A stretch of DNA of 64,000 nucleotides from Lycocorax pyrrhopterus obiensis. Lineage: Eukaryota > Chordata > Aves > Passeriformes > Paradisaeidae. Below are positions 9,819-23,500 of this stretch, piece after piece. Every line of letters begins with the position of its first letter. The stretch's first letter is position 1. The stretch is taken from contig JACSVZ010000022.1 in NCBI GenBank assembly GCA_014706295.1, forward strand, positions 12,108,830 to 12,172,829, written 5' to 3'. The position numbers and the translations under genes were made by a program. The notes under the pieces are model-generated. The model made no database searches. It was not told the origin of the DNA and worked only from the letters and a program-made list of their open reading frames with translations.

Positions 9819-11691
9819 CATTACAAGCAAGAGTAGAACGAAAGAAATGGTTAAATATTGCACCATCCCCAGGATCTTCAGTAGCCCTGCCCCAGTTTCC
9901 CAGTTGCCTGAAGGAAGGCAGCAAGGCACCTTCCACAAACATCAGACTCACTTTTACACAGTGAAGAATGATTGAGTGAAGTGTCACATCTCCACAGTGT
10001 GACATGGGGCCCACCACCACACCAGCCCTGCTGCCTGCAGGATCCGTGCCCCTCCCTCTCATGATTGTCCCAGGTTACCCATCCTGCTTAAAATCAGGAG
10101 AGATGGATAAATCCTGGAAGTGATTGAATTAGGAACAAAATTATTTGTGTCTGGAGACTGCTGAAACAAGACTTTTTGACCTTTTCTTCAAAAATTCCGG
10201 CTAGATTTGTTAGATTATGGTTGGGAAGCAATCCTCAAGTTGTTCATCATATTGTTATTCGCAGGACAATATAAATAACATTTATCATGGTCACTCGGGA
10301 CAATGTTTTCACAGTCTGCACTTTGCAAACCAAAATAAATGCACTTTCAGGTAACAAGTTCATTTTCAAAACTGTATTAGTTCTGGTGGAGCCACAGACA
10401 ATTTTTCATGGGCATAATGCAGAGTAAATGCAGAAATTACATTTAAGAGAAGTAAAAATGGTCACATTTTGATAATTTTCAAGCCAATACCTCAGGCAGA
10501 CATGTCAGCCAGGTTTCACAATACAGGAACACAAACCACATCTCTCCCATTTCTGATGACTACCTTCCAGTGAGAAAAATTATTCTCTGGATGTGCCTTG
10601 TCTTGATTTGAAAAAAAATGGGACTTAAAATGAAAGAAAGGGAAATGAAACAGTATCATCAGTGCAAAACCGTGGCTTATTCTGTTGTTTTTCTTTCAGT
10701 GAAAGGAAAAGGAGAAGAAAGAAAATTAACTTCTAGTTAATCCAAATAGCTTTGAAATTGTTATATTTATCTGTTGGGTGAGAAGAGAAACAGTGAAGGG
10801 AAAAAACATCTCTGTCCAGAAGCACCTTGCTGAAAACGTGTTTTATAATCATCATTCTGCCTTTTGTATCTGTTCTGACATTTCAAGGGTGAGAAAGCAC
10901 CAGAACAAAATTGCAAGAGCACTTTATAGGTCCACAGATCTGGGTGTGAGAAGTCAGGCTCTTCAGCTTTTCAGGAAACCCAAGATTCCTCTCAGGACCC
11001 CAAGTAAGAGCTGCATTTTCACAGAAACTCAGACTCATTTGCTCTGCCCGTGATGCTCACGGCATCTTTCAGAGTCCAGAGGCTCTGGGCACTTGGGGGC
11101 TCGGAATGTCCTCTTTGTTCTGTTTCTGTATTACCCAGTTTAGTGGGGTCTCATCCATCACCGGGGCTCTTAATGCTTTTACAGCAATAGCTGGCCTTTT
11201 CCCTCTTTAGCACATCGACTGGAAATTGAAATGATCAGGCCACAAACAGGGCTGTTGGTCCTGGCCTGGCTCCTGTTGCCTCCTGCATCGTGCATCTGGC
11301 TGGATCACAGGAGGCATAAGTCATTTTTAGCATCTAGGGATCACTGACAGGAGTAAATAAGTATTATATAACCTTCCCCAAAAAGCATAACAAAATAATA
11401 ACGGGGAAATGAGGTTAAGTGAAACCATTTCAATAATGTTATAGGCCTGCCTTCAATCAATGAACGCTGGGAAATTCAATGTCTTCAGAGGCTGTGATTT
11501 CATTTGAGCTCCCTCCACTGCTGAACTTCTCTTCACAAAGCAATGAGTTAAAGACTTAGCAGCAGCTTCATAATACATCTAAAATGTACCTCTTGTGTTT
11601 AATATTCACTGGAATGGTTGACTTTGCTGGGTTTGGTTATCAAGAGGAATAATAGTTTTCAGTTTCATTGAAGCATAAGATATAATTCCAT

Positions 11692-11727
11692 TATCTTTCT
11701 TTCTTTTTTTTTTCTTTTTTTCTTTTT
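11692..11727 (+). repeat. CTTT-type polypyrimidine tract
   Basis: T-rich run broken by single C residues, in AT-rich unique sequence. No poly(A)-tailed element or retrocopy is recognisable beside it. Confidence 0.8.
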
Positions 11728-13554
11728 GATAAAATAATCTGGAAGAAGTAGAGCAAAATGAGAGAAGAAATGATTCTACAGACATTGTTAATTATGTATC
11801 CATCATATAAAATAGCAATAATAGCATAATAATTTTTCATTAAATAGGGCACAGGAATATTTGCAATCTCATGCTGTCAAGTAAGAAATGGCTTTAAAAA
11901 CCCCCCACTTACTCTATTTCAATAACTAATAACTAATTTTGGAGCAATTAACACTAAATTTAGGTGCCTACTAAGTAAGAATTTGACAATTTGATGATTT
12001 GTGCTTTGCTCTATACACATTAAGCCCAAATTCAGTCCCTTTAACTTCACAGGCTTAAAAGTTAGGCACGGCTCTAAATTAGGCACCTGAACCAGCAATA
12101 TGGTTCAGGGACAGGGATCTTGGACTTGGCCTTTGCCACCAAGCTGCTCTGTTTTCCAGCCCTTATCTGGCTGCAGAACAATTGCATCACCATATTTTAA
12201 ATGAATATAATTGAAAGAGGTGCCACCCTATTCTCCCTGCAGGGAGCATCTGCTGAGCATTGATCTTAATTTCAGGTGGTTAGGGGTGGAAATGAACTGA
12301 CTCCAAGAAATTGCCTGTATTTCATCTGGAATGCAAAGCTCCTGGTGCCTGGTAAAGTGTTCGGGGGCAGGTTCAGAGATCAGCGCGGTGGAACACTTCC
12401 TTTGGTCTGCTTTTCCTGTTTCTGTGGAACGCAACAACTTTTGAAGATGCTCTCAGTTATAAAAACTCGCTGGTGAACTGGGTAACTCTGAGGCACCTCA
12501 GCTTTTTTCCTCTATGAGTTTATCCCATGTATCTGTCAAGGAATGCCATGCTCCATGGAATGGGAAAATCCCTTTGCAGGCACAGAGGGTTTTCTCTTTC
12601 AAACAAAACCCAGCAGTTCTCATTCAAACAAAACTCAGCAAAGCAGACCCGTCCTGCAAAACACAGAACAAGGTTTGGCCCTTGCAGAGGTCCAGCATTA
12701 GAAAGAGAAATGATTGGTGAAAAACACAGACCATTTGATATAAAGAGGACAAGAAGAAGCAAAGAAGCTGCTGCTGCTACCGCTGCAGCTTTAAATTAAA
12801 ATGCTGCATCAGCCAGTCCCTGAGGACTTGATAGAAATCTAATTAGTCAGACAATCTGGCACCAAATGTCCTAATTTCCCCAATCCATGTGGGATTTGTG
12901 TATTCTCTTATTCACTGCAGTTCTAAATTTCAACCCGAGCCTTTCTAACCCCTCTCTTTTTTCAGCGCAGACATGGGACTCCAGAGAAGGTGATCCCTAT
13001 CAAAACCTAATTGTTTTTCATAAACCTTTAATTAATTAGACTCAGGCTCATGAAAGACACTTAAAATATTAACAGTTTGTTTAGAGACAAGTGCTGGATG
13101 AGGATTGCAGCAGCCTCGTATTTCCATGAGAAACCCAAATGTAATTAATGTGGGTGGGCGCAGGCTCCGTGTGGGGTCCTGAACTGGGAGTCCTCCCCAA
13201 AACACAGCGGGAGCAGCACAAGGAGCATGGGCTGGGCCATGGCCAGGAGGATGGAAGCAACGTGGACCCTCTGCAGCCAAGGGTAAGGGCAGGAGCAGCC
13301 CTGGAGTGGTAGATTTTAAGAAAAGCTCTGGAAAGTGCCCAGAGTCCCCCCAGGGTGGCTGTAGAGGGCACAGTGAGGACAGCAGGCTCGGGAGGCAATT
13401 AACCCTCTCCTAGGGGACCATGAGCTCCTGGAGCAAGGTGCTGAGCACCTCTGAATCCCCCCAGCACCCTTGGAGAGTGAGGATCCTGGCTCACACAGGA
13501 TTAAGCCATTCGGGAGTAACAGATTTGAAATTTTTTTTCTTTATTTTTTTTCTG

Positions 13555-13800
13555 CAGAGCGGCTATGACCTGTCATGTCAAAGCTTTTTATTAAAGTCTC
13601 TTAATCCCCAGATTATCACCACAATAGTTTCACAGGCCCATTCCAGATAAGGCAGGCCCCATTGTGGAGATGCACATTGGAGGAGTTTTAATCTGCGAAT
13701 TATTGGCATGCAAGACCATGAGGGGCTGCTCTGCTGTGTTGCCCATTGCGTCAAGGGGAATTGAATATTTATAAAGACGACTTCAAATGGGCCATGCACT
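13555..13800. promoter_or_regulatory. Candidate conserved non-coding element
   Basis: Unique, low-repeat sequence rich in transcription-factor-like words: TCTTAATCCCCAGATTATC with TAATCC (bicoid/OTX-class core), two CATTGTG-type SOX words, CAAATGGGCCATG. No coding frame is recognisable. Judged by texture only; conservation is not tested. Confidence 0.25.
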
Positions 13801-16800
13801 GTATTCCTCCCACATATGTGCAATCCCCATGTGGCAGAGGGGCCCCGTGGAAGGAAAAAAAAACCTGCCTTGCCACCACAGCACACACGTGGAAGCCAGG
13901 CAGGCTGCGTGGAGAGAGGGTGAGCAGGGCCAGGGGGAAGGGGCTGGTCCCCTCCTCCAAACACCCCATTTCATCACAGAGGATGCATGATTCGATTTTT
14001 AAGAGAGAAATGATGGAAGTGGAAAGGCAGAGTTGATGACGGAAACTCCATTTCTTCCTTGAGTGCCGGGGGAGGACAGCAAGCAGATAAAGTCCCTGAT
14101 AGGGATCCTTCGCTGACACAAAACATGCCATGTGGAGCGAAGGCTTATGCTGTATACAAAACTAATTAGCAGTTACCTTCTAGATTAAAGAACAACTCAA
14201 GCATCTGTTTCCCTGAAGCATTTTTAAAAAAAGACATGGCGCTCTTTAAAATAGCCTGACAGATTTTAAAATGTCACCTCTTGGGTCTGGGGGCTCCCAG
14301 AGGAGGTGCTGGGGAGCCCAGGAGGGACCATCCCCTCTGCAAGGTGTTCCCAGGCTGTCAGTGAGCTGCAGGGCAAGGCAGGAGGTCCCTTTCTTTTCCC
14401 TGGAGGTGTTTGTACAAACACCTTGCTGCATCTCACTGTGAGAGGCACCAAATAAAACATTAACATGGAAATTCTGTATAAACAGGAACCGATTGGGAGC
14501 ATCGTGAGCCTGAGCAGGGTGGGCTCAGTAAAAAGGGGAGCAAAGCCCCTGGCACTGGGCTGAACCTCCCCAGCTGCAGGAGGGAGGCAGGTTTATAGAT
14601 ACAGACATATCTGCATATCTGCATTCTGCAAGGTGAGCAGCTCCTGCAGGTCTCCCAGCAAAGGTGCTGCTGCACGAGGCCAAATCCTGGCTACCACTCA
14701 TAAAAATCCTCCTCCTGAGGCCCCAGCTCCGGGTCAGGCTGCAGCATCCCTCAGGGCAGCTCAGCCTCAGCCGCAATCTGAGAGCTCCTCTGTCAGCAGA
14801 TGGGGCTGAGGATAGCCCAGGACAGGGCCTGGCTCTGCCTGTGTTATCTCTTGATGCTCCCCAGGCGAGGATGTCACCGGGATGTCACTGATCACAGATC
14901 TGGCTCAGGATCTGCAGGCTTGGGCTCAGCCCTGGCTCTGCCACAGCCTTCCCTTACGACCTTGGACCAGCTGCTTAGGTTTCCTCCATACCTGTTTCCC
15001 ATCTGTTAGCAAATGGCCAGGTGTATTAAAGGGGTCCTGGGAAGACAAGTAAACTGTGAGGCCATTATTAGCTATTACACTGATAGGGCCCAAATGTTCC
15101 TATTTTCTGTAACAGCTTAAGAACTTAAGCAGGCACTAAAAGGCTCTGGGAATATAAAGCTTTGCCTTTCTGGGTTTCTCTCTCAAAGGAGGGTGGTGTG
15201 TCTTCCTCTAGAGCCAGCTCTCCATGCACTGTATGAAATTGCAATGCCCTTATTTTCCCTAACAGCCTTCGTTCCAGCCTGTGAAATGGCCTTTGGCTCG
15301 TGGAAACCTTCCAATGTGTTCAGTGTTACCTGCAATGCCTGTGTTAATCATAACGTGCAGGTGCCAGAGCCTCCAAAGGGAAGGAGAAGAGAGAGGCCGG
15401 GTAATTGATCGCTGCATGGCCCCAGCAGGAGCTGTTGCATTAGTCCAAAATTACTTTGCCTTCTGGTTCCCAAAGTTCTTGGGAGTATGAAACAGGAGAG
15501 AAGGTTGTCTGTGAATCATCTGTCATCTCTTTTGGCTACAACCTTCTCATGACTCGTGGGAAAAAAAATTATAAATAAAGTGTGGGGGTGGGGGAAGTGA
15601 CTAATTGAGTGCAATAATTAAACACAGATCCCAAAAAAGCTGAGCATGTTTCTTCAGCCATCAGCACCCTGAGTGAGGGGTGGGAATGCCTCCAGGATTT
15701 GCCAGGACTCAGCTACTGTGGAGCAGCAGTGTAAGGAGCAGCAGCATCTGGCAGGATGCAGCAGAGGGTTTTCATGTGATGCAGCCAATGCAAAATGCTG
15801 GGGTTGGACATGCTCAGGCCTGGGCAGCGGAGCTGATGCAGGGAATTGGCTCTTCTTGTTGCCCTGTTTGCAGGAAGCCAAAATAAAGGAGGGTTTAGTG
15901 CTGCAAGGAAATGTAAGGTGAGGAGTAACACCAGCAGGCGAAGTCAGAGCATCTTGTGTTCACCCAGGCCACCAAATTTGCAGACAAGGCCATCAGCTGC
16001 CCCCAGGCACGTGAATGCACTAAATTAAACTGGTACCCAGCTTGGAAAAGTTCCACTCCAGCCAATAATATTTGCAGGATGAAATACCAGCATCAATATA
16101 TCCTGTGTGCCAAGCAGAACCATTTGTCTCCGGTTGTTCCCTCTCTGGTTCCATTAATAAAGGCAGCCCTGAGCACTGAGCACATTCCCTTTCAGAAATC
16201 TCCCCAAACTTGGTGACATTTGGAATCACATGAGGCAGCTGCACTGTGAGATAAAGTTAAATGATGTATTCAGACACGGCTCGGCTCGGAAGGTTGCATC
16301 TTTCACAGGAGCCTGGCGCCGAAACCCATGTTGTGTTCCTTAAATGTGGAATTACTCTTCCTCCTGATTCACACATATTGATGAATACACTGGAGAGATG
16401 GCTGGATTTCTGCAGAGCACCGTGCTTTCTTTTCCTGACACATGGATCCCCCTGCCAACACCACAGACCTAATTAGTGCTCCCTTATTGCGTTCACCGGC
16501 GAGGAAGCATGTGGCACCTTTCCACAAGCCTGGGAATGCTCTCTCGACACAGACAGGCACCATATTGCAGCGGGTGGGACAGAACCTCAGTGGAACTGGC
16601 ACTTGCAGTGAGGTTTAATGTCATGGTAGCCAAAACAAGAGGGGCCATCACCCCAAACACAGCCTGGCACAGCGAGGCGAGGGATGCAGTTCTGAGTTTC
16701 CCATCCTTTACCCACCATGTCTCTGTCCCCTAAAAGCCACACACTCTGCTTCTGGGTCAGCTGTTGAAACTGGACTTGTGTATTGTCAAAAAAATCCAGG

Positions 16801-19800
16801 ATCAAGGCTTGGTCACAAAGGCAGGTGTGATTTGTGCAGTTTAATGTAATACAGCAAATGCAAGAGCTGGGAGGAAGAAATGGCAGGGACAGGATGAACC
16901 CTGGAGACCCAGGTCTGAGAAAGGAGAATCAGGAAACCCCTTAAATGAAACAGAAAGAGGGCAGGGGCATATCTGCCTTCAGATCTCCTCCAAGCAGAAC
17001 AAGGCACATCCCCTCCCAAACCTGGCCAGCCCTGCAGGTCAGAAATATTGTGTGAATATGCACTCAAGGTTATTGTTCTTCCCATGCTGGGGAGAGTTAT
17101 TTGGAGTCTCCTGCTGGTGTTAAATTAAATTACCCATATAAATAGCACCGGAGGTGATGGACAATAAATCCCACTGCTATGCAAGCAGGCTGCTGCAGTG
17201 GGCTGAAAGGTAGAGCTATTGTAACATTCCCGAAAAGGCACCTATTTAAGTTACATCTCATCAGACTTCACCTGGTGTAAGTTACTTTACAGCCCTCCCC
17301 CTGCAATGATATCCAGCTCCTGCTGTACAAGAGCCAAGCCTACCAAATGCCTAAGGAGTGAGTAGCAAAGTGCCTTAATTATTCTTACAGTGTTATTTTT
17401 AGGTTTCCACTAATTTTGCTAAAAATCCATTTGAGTGTCTCTGTACTTAAATGTCTAACATTTTAAAATAGTGCTTCTTATATATATATAAAAGGCCTGC
17501 TCAACAATTACTTTCTTTTTTTCTTTCCCCTTAAATATCCATCTCACTTTGCAAGGTTACTCCCTACTGCTCCTTTTTAAGATTAAAACAAGAAGTTAAA
17601 ACAAGTGAGAGAATGAATTTTCACCAGGGAAGCTAACAAAATTCATAGCCCAGCAAGCAGCATCTCAGGGAGCAGACACCAGACACATAGAGGTGATGTA
17701 AAATGCCTGAAATTAGGAATATATGTAGTGTTCAGAAAACAACAGCGAAAGGCTCGGCAGTTTTGTGTTTCACAGGGGTATGGGTGTCATTACTGGGTTG
17801 GTACCCACCAAATAAAAGCACAGATAGGGTGAGAGGAAAATTGGAGGCTTATTTTTTAAAAAAACAGAATCTCCCTAAGGCAAATTAACCCCTCATGAAA
17901 GCCCACTAAATCTGATGGTGCTACTGGGCAACCAAAGGTAACCTGGCTCTCTTTCTTTGTTTTCCACTTATTTTAGAGGAGACAGCCTATTTTTATACTG
18001 CTGGCCAAGAGAGAGAGTGTGAGGACTGATAGTCAATTCAAGGCTGTAAAGTGCTGCATTGCTGTGAAGTATTTAATTTAGATCCTTTTTGTGTTTCTGG
18101 CAACGTAGCCTGAGCTGTCTACAAGAAAAAAGGTGAGGCGCAGCTCAGAAATTGCAGCCACGTAAAAAATTAGGGGGGATAAAAAAAAAAGGACAAGAAA
18201 ATGAAACAACAACAAAAACCTATCACAGAGTGTGAAATTCACCTGGATCCCTCCTAAGGGGTTTGCACATTTGTGTGATTAGAGTCATATTTATAGGAAA
18301 ATCTTGTCACTTCTCCTCACACTCTGTGGGGCTGTAAAACACATCACTGCTGCTCTCGGTTTCTGGAAGAAGCTGCTGGAAACAGGTGAATCTGTGCAGG
18401 AGGGGCAAAGCCTGTGGTCCAGGGGGACCCTACCCACCTAAAGGGTCCTGAATAATATACAAGAGCAGGATTTCCTCCTGGTAACCTGCAAGAAATACAG
18501 GCTGGCATTAAAATTAACAAACAAGCAAAGAAAGGCCCCATTAAACCTCACATCCTCATTAGCAGGACCTTGCTCAGCTGTCAACTTAAAAATCTCCATG
18601 TTGTCCAGAAGATTCATAAAATATTGTAATTATAATTGCTGCAACCAGTGACATCCCAAGCACTTTGTGTGCTGCCCAAGGAACAAGTGGTCACATGAAT
18701 AAACAGGAGAGTGAGAGGAAGAACCAGAGGGAGTGGAAGAAGTGATAAAGAGGCAAAACAAAAGAGAAGAAGAACCCAAGCCTGTGCTGGCAATCTTTCT
18801 GCTCATCTAAACTGATATTTGATTTCTGAGCATGTCATAAAAGCATTGATAGATCTATTTCTCTTACAGAGCTGTCCAGTTTTATACATTTCAAGTTGCC
18901 AGTGCTGCCCTGTGAAACCTCACCCAACCCGTTTTCCCCAGGAGGAGCTCCTGAGGCAGAAATGGGGATATTTGTTTTTCTGGTTGTCACAGGGACGTGT
19001 TGGGCACCTAATATATATACATTTAAAAAAAAAAAAGGCATGCAGAAAGCAGCCAGAGCCCTGAACCAAAGATAAAAGCCTAAACAAGTGCACTGAAGTG
19101 TAAGGTTAAACGGAGAGGGAAAAGCCATTAGGGACAGTAGAGCTTTGGAAAAGTGTAGAAATAATTCTTCAGGAGAGAGGGGTGGTGAAGTATATCTTAA
19201 AGACAGAGAAGTCATAAAAACATGGAGAGCTATTGTTAGAGCTAAAGACAATACAAATTACTTCCTCCAGTCAAAACTGACTCTGGCAGAGCTCTCTGGT
19301 CTGGAGTAGGATGGTATTTCTGACTGTAAACTCCATTCAAGGCCTGGCTGCCTGAACACAAACAGAAGCAACGTTGTCACCACAAAAATAATAAAACAGC
19401 AATCGTTTTGTTGGCTTGTCACATATTACAGCTAATTATTTAATTACTCCAATTTAAAATTTTACTGGATTTAGCATCAAAGCATAAAAATCTAGTGATT
19501 GCAGTGTCAGAAAGGAATAATATAATTAACGTATTTAGTAGTAACATATTAAACTGTTGATTGCACTGCATTAATCAGCAGAGATGATACGATCCACGGG
19601 AGCTTACGTGGAGCACAGGCCTGTGTGGGACTGGGCTGCCTTCCTCCCCGTCCCATCCCTTACACATCCATGGCGTGGGAGGTGCTGGTGTGGAGGAGGT
19701 GTGAGGAGACAGGCAGGCCCTTTCCCCCTGCGAGGGTCTGTGCAGGCAAACCGAGGTGAGGCGATGGCATCACCGCAGAGGCACACGCCGAGCACGCTGC

Positions 19801-20285
19801 GCCGTGCCCGCAGCCAGGCCCAAAGCACAGGGGACAGGTCTGGGCACACATCGGGCTGTGAAGGCTCTTTTCCCCAGGGATGTGCTGGAGGTCCCCTGAA
19901 GCTGCTCGAGTCTGCCCAGACCTGAGCGCACAGAGCTCAGCTTCCCACTGCTCCTCCCACAGGGACACCCGACTCAGATTGAAGCGTTTAAATGAACCGG
20001 GGCCTAATACCTGGAGTTATCCACAGCACACCAAGTCCAGGAGCAGTTGGGGGATGCTCTTGAGGCAAAAAATTTATTTTTATAGTCACCTCCAGAACTG
20101 GCTTGCTGGTCACCCAGCAATTAGAAGTAGAGAATTTGTTTCTGCCTGACGTAACCCAGTTGTTGGGGTGCAGTGTTTGCTGGAAGAGAGATGGGCCCTG
20201 AGGGCCGGAGAAGGAGCCTCTTTCTTGGACCCAGAGGTGACCCTGGGAGTGCATCCAGGTCACCGGGGATGGGCTGAGAGAGGAT

Positions 20286-20558
20286 TGTAGGTTTCTGGAC
20301 AGTGTTGGACCTATGAGATGTGATAATTGTAGTTTGTGACCTTATAGGGTATTGTTTACCTGTTACCATAATAGGCAATGTCTGTGCACTACCCCAGGTG
20401 ATTGGGGGACACTGAGGTGAACATCTTTCCTGTTTCTATGATGTGATATCCTGTTGGGTGCTGGTATTTAGGGAATATTCACTGCGCAATAAACGCTTTG
20501 CACTTCTCCATCTTGTGTGCGGACGCATGCCCTTGTGTGAATACTGCACCCAATGACA
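20286..20558 (+). mobile_element. Probable solo LTR of an avian endogenous retrovirus
   Basis: LTR-like layout: TG-initiated segment (TGTAGGTTTCTGG), U3-like sequence, TATA-like TATTTAG at about 20466, AATAAA at 20488-20493, then a U5-like stretch ending near CA at 20557-20558. No retroviral coding sequence lies beside it. Boundaries are uncertain: no target-site duplication was seen, the left edge could reach back to about 20175, and the right end could be the CA at 20547-20548. Confidence 0.45.
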
Positions 20559-23500
20559 TTTCTCTTTCCCTCCATGGCTCCAGAGCCAGGCAGCCAACAG
20601 AGGGAGCATGAATTCCTGAGCAGCACGACGTGCCTGGGCTCTGCCGTCCCCTCGGCTGTGTGACTGCTGATCATGCTGGCCCACAAACCAGGAGGCAGCA
20701 AAAGGTGCTAGCCTTGGAGGAGTAATGTGCTCTGAGCTCCCTCGTCATGCAACAGGACCTGGAACAGCTCAGCTCCTCGGAGGACCCTACTCCAAACATG
20801 AGCAGTGATCTGAAAATAGGAAAGTGAAGCAAGACACCAGTAAAGGCAAGGCCAGTCTGGAAGGAAGGATGTGAAACAGCAAGACAGGAAAAGGGTTTAC
20901 ATTTCCGATCTTAGCTCTCTTCTGCAAAATACTTCCCAGGTCAAAAAGGGGAAAGATAGTAGATGAAAAATATATCAGACGAAACATACAGACAAAACCA
21001 GACATAACTGCCTAATAATTACAAATTACACCAATTCATTTTTTCAGATTAATTTCTGTCTGAAAAGACACATTCTATATTCCCTTTTCTCCCTCAGCAA
21101 GCACAGTGGTCTGCTTGCCTTTCTTGTGAGGCAAATCTTGTTCTCCAGCATCACAGAAATCCATGCCCACGGCAGAAATGCCCCCTGCACCTGTCTAGTT
21201 TCCAGACCCAAATCTCTCCACATGCACTGAGCTCTCCAGCCACCCTTGGGACAGATAAATAAGTGTTTTTCTGTGGTAGAGCTGTTTCTTTATCCCAGCT
21301 GCAAATGCCATTATCCTATAGCTTTATCTAAAAGTTACAGATTTTTGTTAGTATTCACATCACAGCCAGGTTTGAACTTCCCAGTGTGCTGCTTCTTAGG
21401 GACAAGGTATGCTCCTGAACAAAGTTTGCAGGGTTTCACAACAGCGAGTGAAAGGTACACGTGGACAACAGAAGGGCACATCAGGCTGATGCAAACTGCT
21501 AAATTCCAGACTGCCCCAGCTGCCTGTGACTTCTCATCCACACATAAACGAGGCATTGTTGCAAGACGAGCACAAACTGTCTTCTTCAAATTAAAAGAAA
21601 TAATTTACTTAGGGTTTTTTTTTTCCTCTCCAAATAACAGAATTCGAATATATTATTTGAAAAATTACATTTTCTTTTTCCACCTCACTGCGTCCAATGA
21701 TTGTGGTGTGATTATTAAACACTTCATAAATAATAATGTGACATTTTTAGATTGTGTGTCTGATTAAGCAGCCATTCTTCTCTCCCTGACTGCGGCCGTG
21801 GACAGATGAGATTGCTGCAGACGCCGCAATCTTTGTGGCTCCTTCCCTGGGGATCAGGGATCAGAAGTCACCCCGTAACCCAATTAAATCCGAGAGGATA
21901 TGAGCTGATCACTTCGGGCCAGCTCCAAAATTCACAGCTATCCATGGGGCATCCTGGCATGATCTTCTCTGAGCAGCAGCTCTGACCCATGAACACAGCT
22001 TGGTGTATTTTCCAGGGGGGATATTTTACACAGTGAGTCACTTTCTCTGCAGTGGGCAATAATTTTACTCAATTAGGGTTCAGTATTAAGAAGCCTGCTC
22101 TAAGAGCAGGCAGTTCCAGATGAAGACAGAACTAAATCAGGGAACTGAAATATAAAAGACAGGTGTTATCTACAAGCAAGTAAGTGAACTTGAGAGATAA
22201 ATACTCTCTCAATGAACAGAGTTCTTTGAGGATCAATGAGTTGCCTTCTCAAAAAGTTGACTGTCCCTTTTACACAGCAAAAAAAAAAATTAGTAAAGTC
22301 ATTTATTAAATAAAAAGCCAGAATCCAGTGGCATTTATCCCCTGGTTATTCCAGTGCCTTGGATGCAGCTGTGCCTCTCAGAGCTGCCACACAGAGCAGC
22401 ACAGATGTCCGTGACAGGGACCATCTCCTCACCCACGTTCTCCCTTGCCTAGTGTGGCATTCGGGTGAGTTAATCCCAGTCAGAAAACCCAAACGCTTTC
22501 CCTTTTTTTCCTGAGCACAATCACCAGTTCAGAAAAATGGCCAAAGAAAGCATCCCCTCTCCATAAACCCTCCCAGCCATCTGTCTGGATATTACTGACC
22601 TTTCATATTATGCAGGCGCGAGGTGGAAAGGACGGGATAAGGAGTGTGGGGGGGGGGGGGAGGTGTGGAAAAATGTCTTTGCTGTAACAATGACTTATTG
22701 CGTTTGGATAATCTCTCTTCTTGTCCCGCTGCTAACATGGTAATCTCTCTCCACCTCCTGCATGTCAATAATGCAATAACCTGCTCCCCGCCTGCATCAA
22801 TAACACAACAGCCGCTCTCCGCTTTCAGCGGCACTGATGAATTCTAGAATTGCAACAGCTCAGATGGTCCATGCGAGCTCGTCCCTGCCTCCCACCCTCA
22901 TTACATTTTAATTTCACTTTAAAGACAGTTGCTACCAGCATTGTTTGGCTACAGCTTCTGTAAAATAAGCTCAGGCTGTGTGTGAACTCGGGAGGCTCCT
23001 TGGCTCAGCACAGGTGTCGGGATATTTTCTATCAGTGTGGTTTCTTTGTATATTCTCAATTGAAAAATCAAGGCAAGATTTGCCAAAGACTTAACTGGCC
23101 AACAGCTCAATGTATTCTCCAAAGAAGCTGCCCTAAGCTCAGCACTTCTGAAAATCTGTTACTAATGCTCAGTGTGGCAGGTCAGATGCTCAGCTCACTG
23201 TCCCCATTGCAACCTTCAAATCTGTGCCAGTTACACTGGTACCAGTCCACAAGCTATTGATTAATCAGTGTTGGTTTCAAGCATAAACACACACAAGTGC
23301 TCTCCCCAGACATGTTAAGTAAATTATGGTTTAAAAAAAATTGATCTGATAACAACAGCTAAAAAATAGTTAAAGCCAATGTGACAGGATGGAAAAACTA
23401 TCTGAAAGCATAATCAAGTATGCTTAATATCAGAGAGCATATGGCAAAAAGATCTTGTAAGAGAATCCTTAATACTACAGTGGGCCTCACACACTGATTA

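Larger units (their letters stand above)
9819..20285. other. Intergenic, no gene seen
   Basis: About 10 kb of AT-rich unique DNA. Apart from the listed tract at 11692 and element at 13555, nothing is recognisable. GC is locally higher at about 14500-14950 and 19590-19950, where frames on both strands are open but unrecognisable. Confidence 0.65.

Noticed and set aside
21246..21767. 173-codon open frame
   Set aside because: No domain, no repeated motif, ends in AT-rich low-complexity sequence; consistent with chance.
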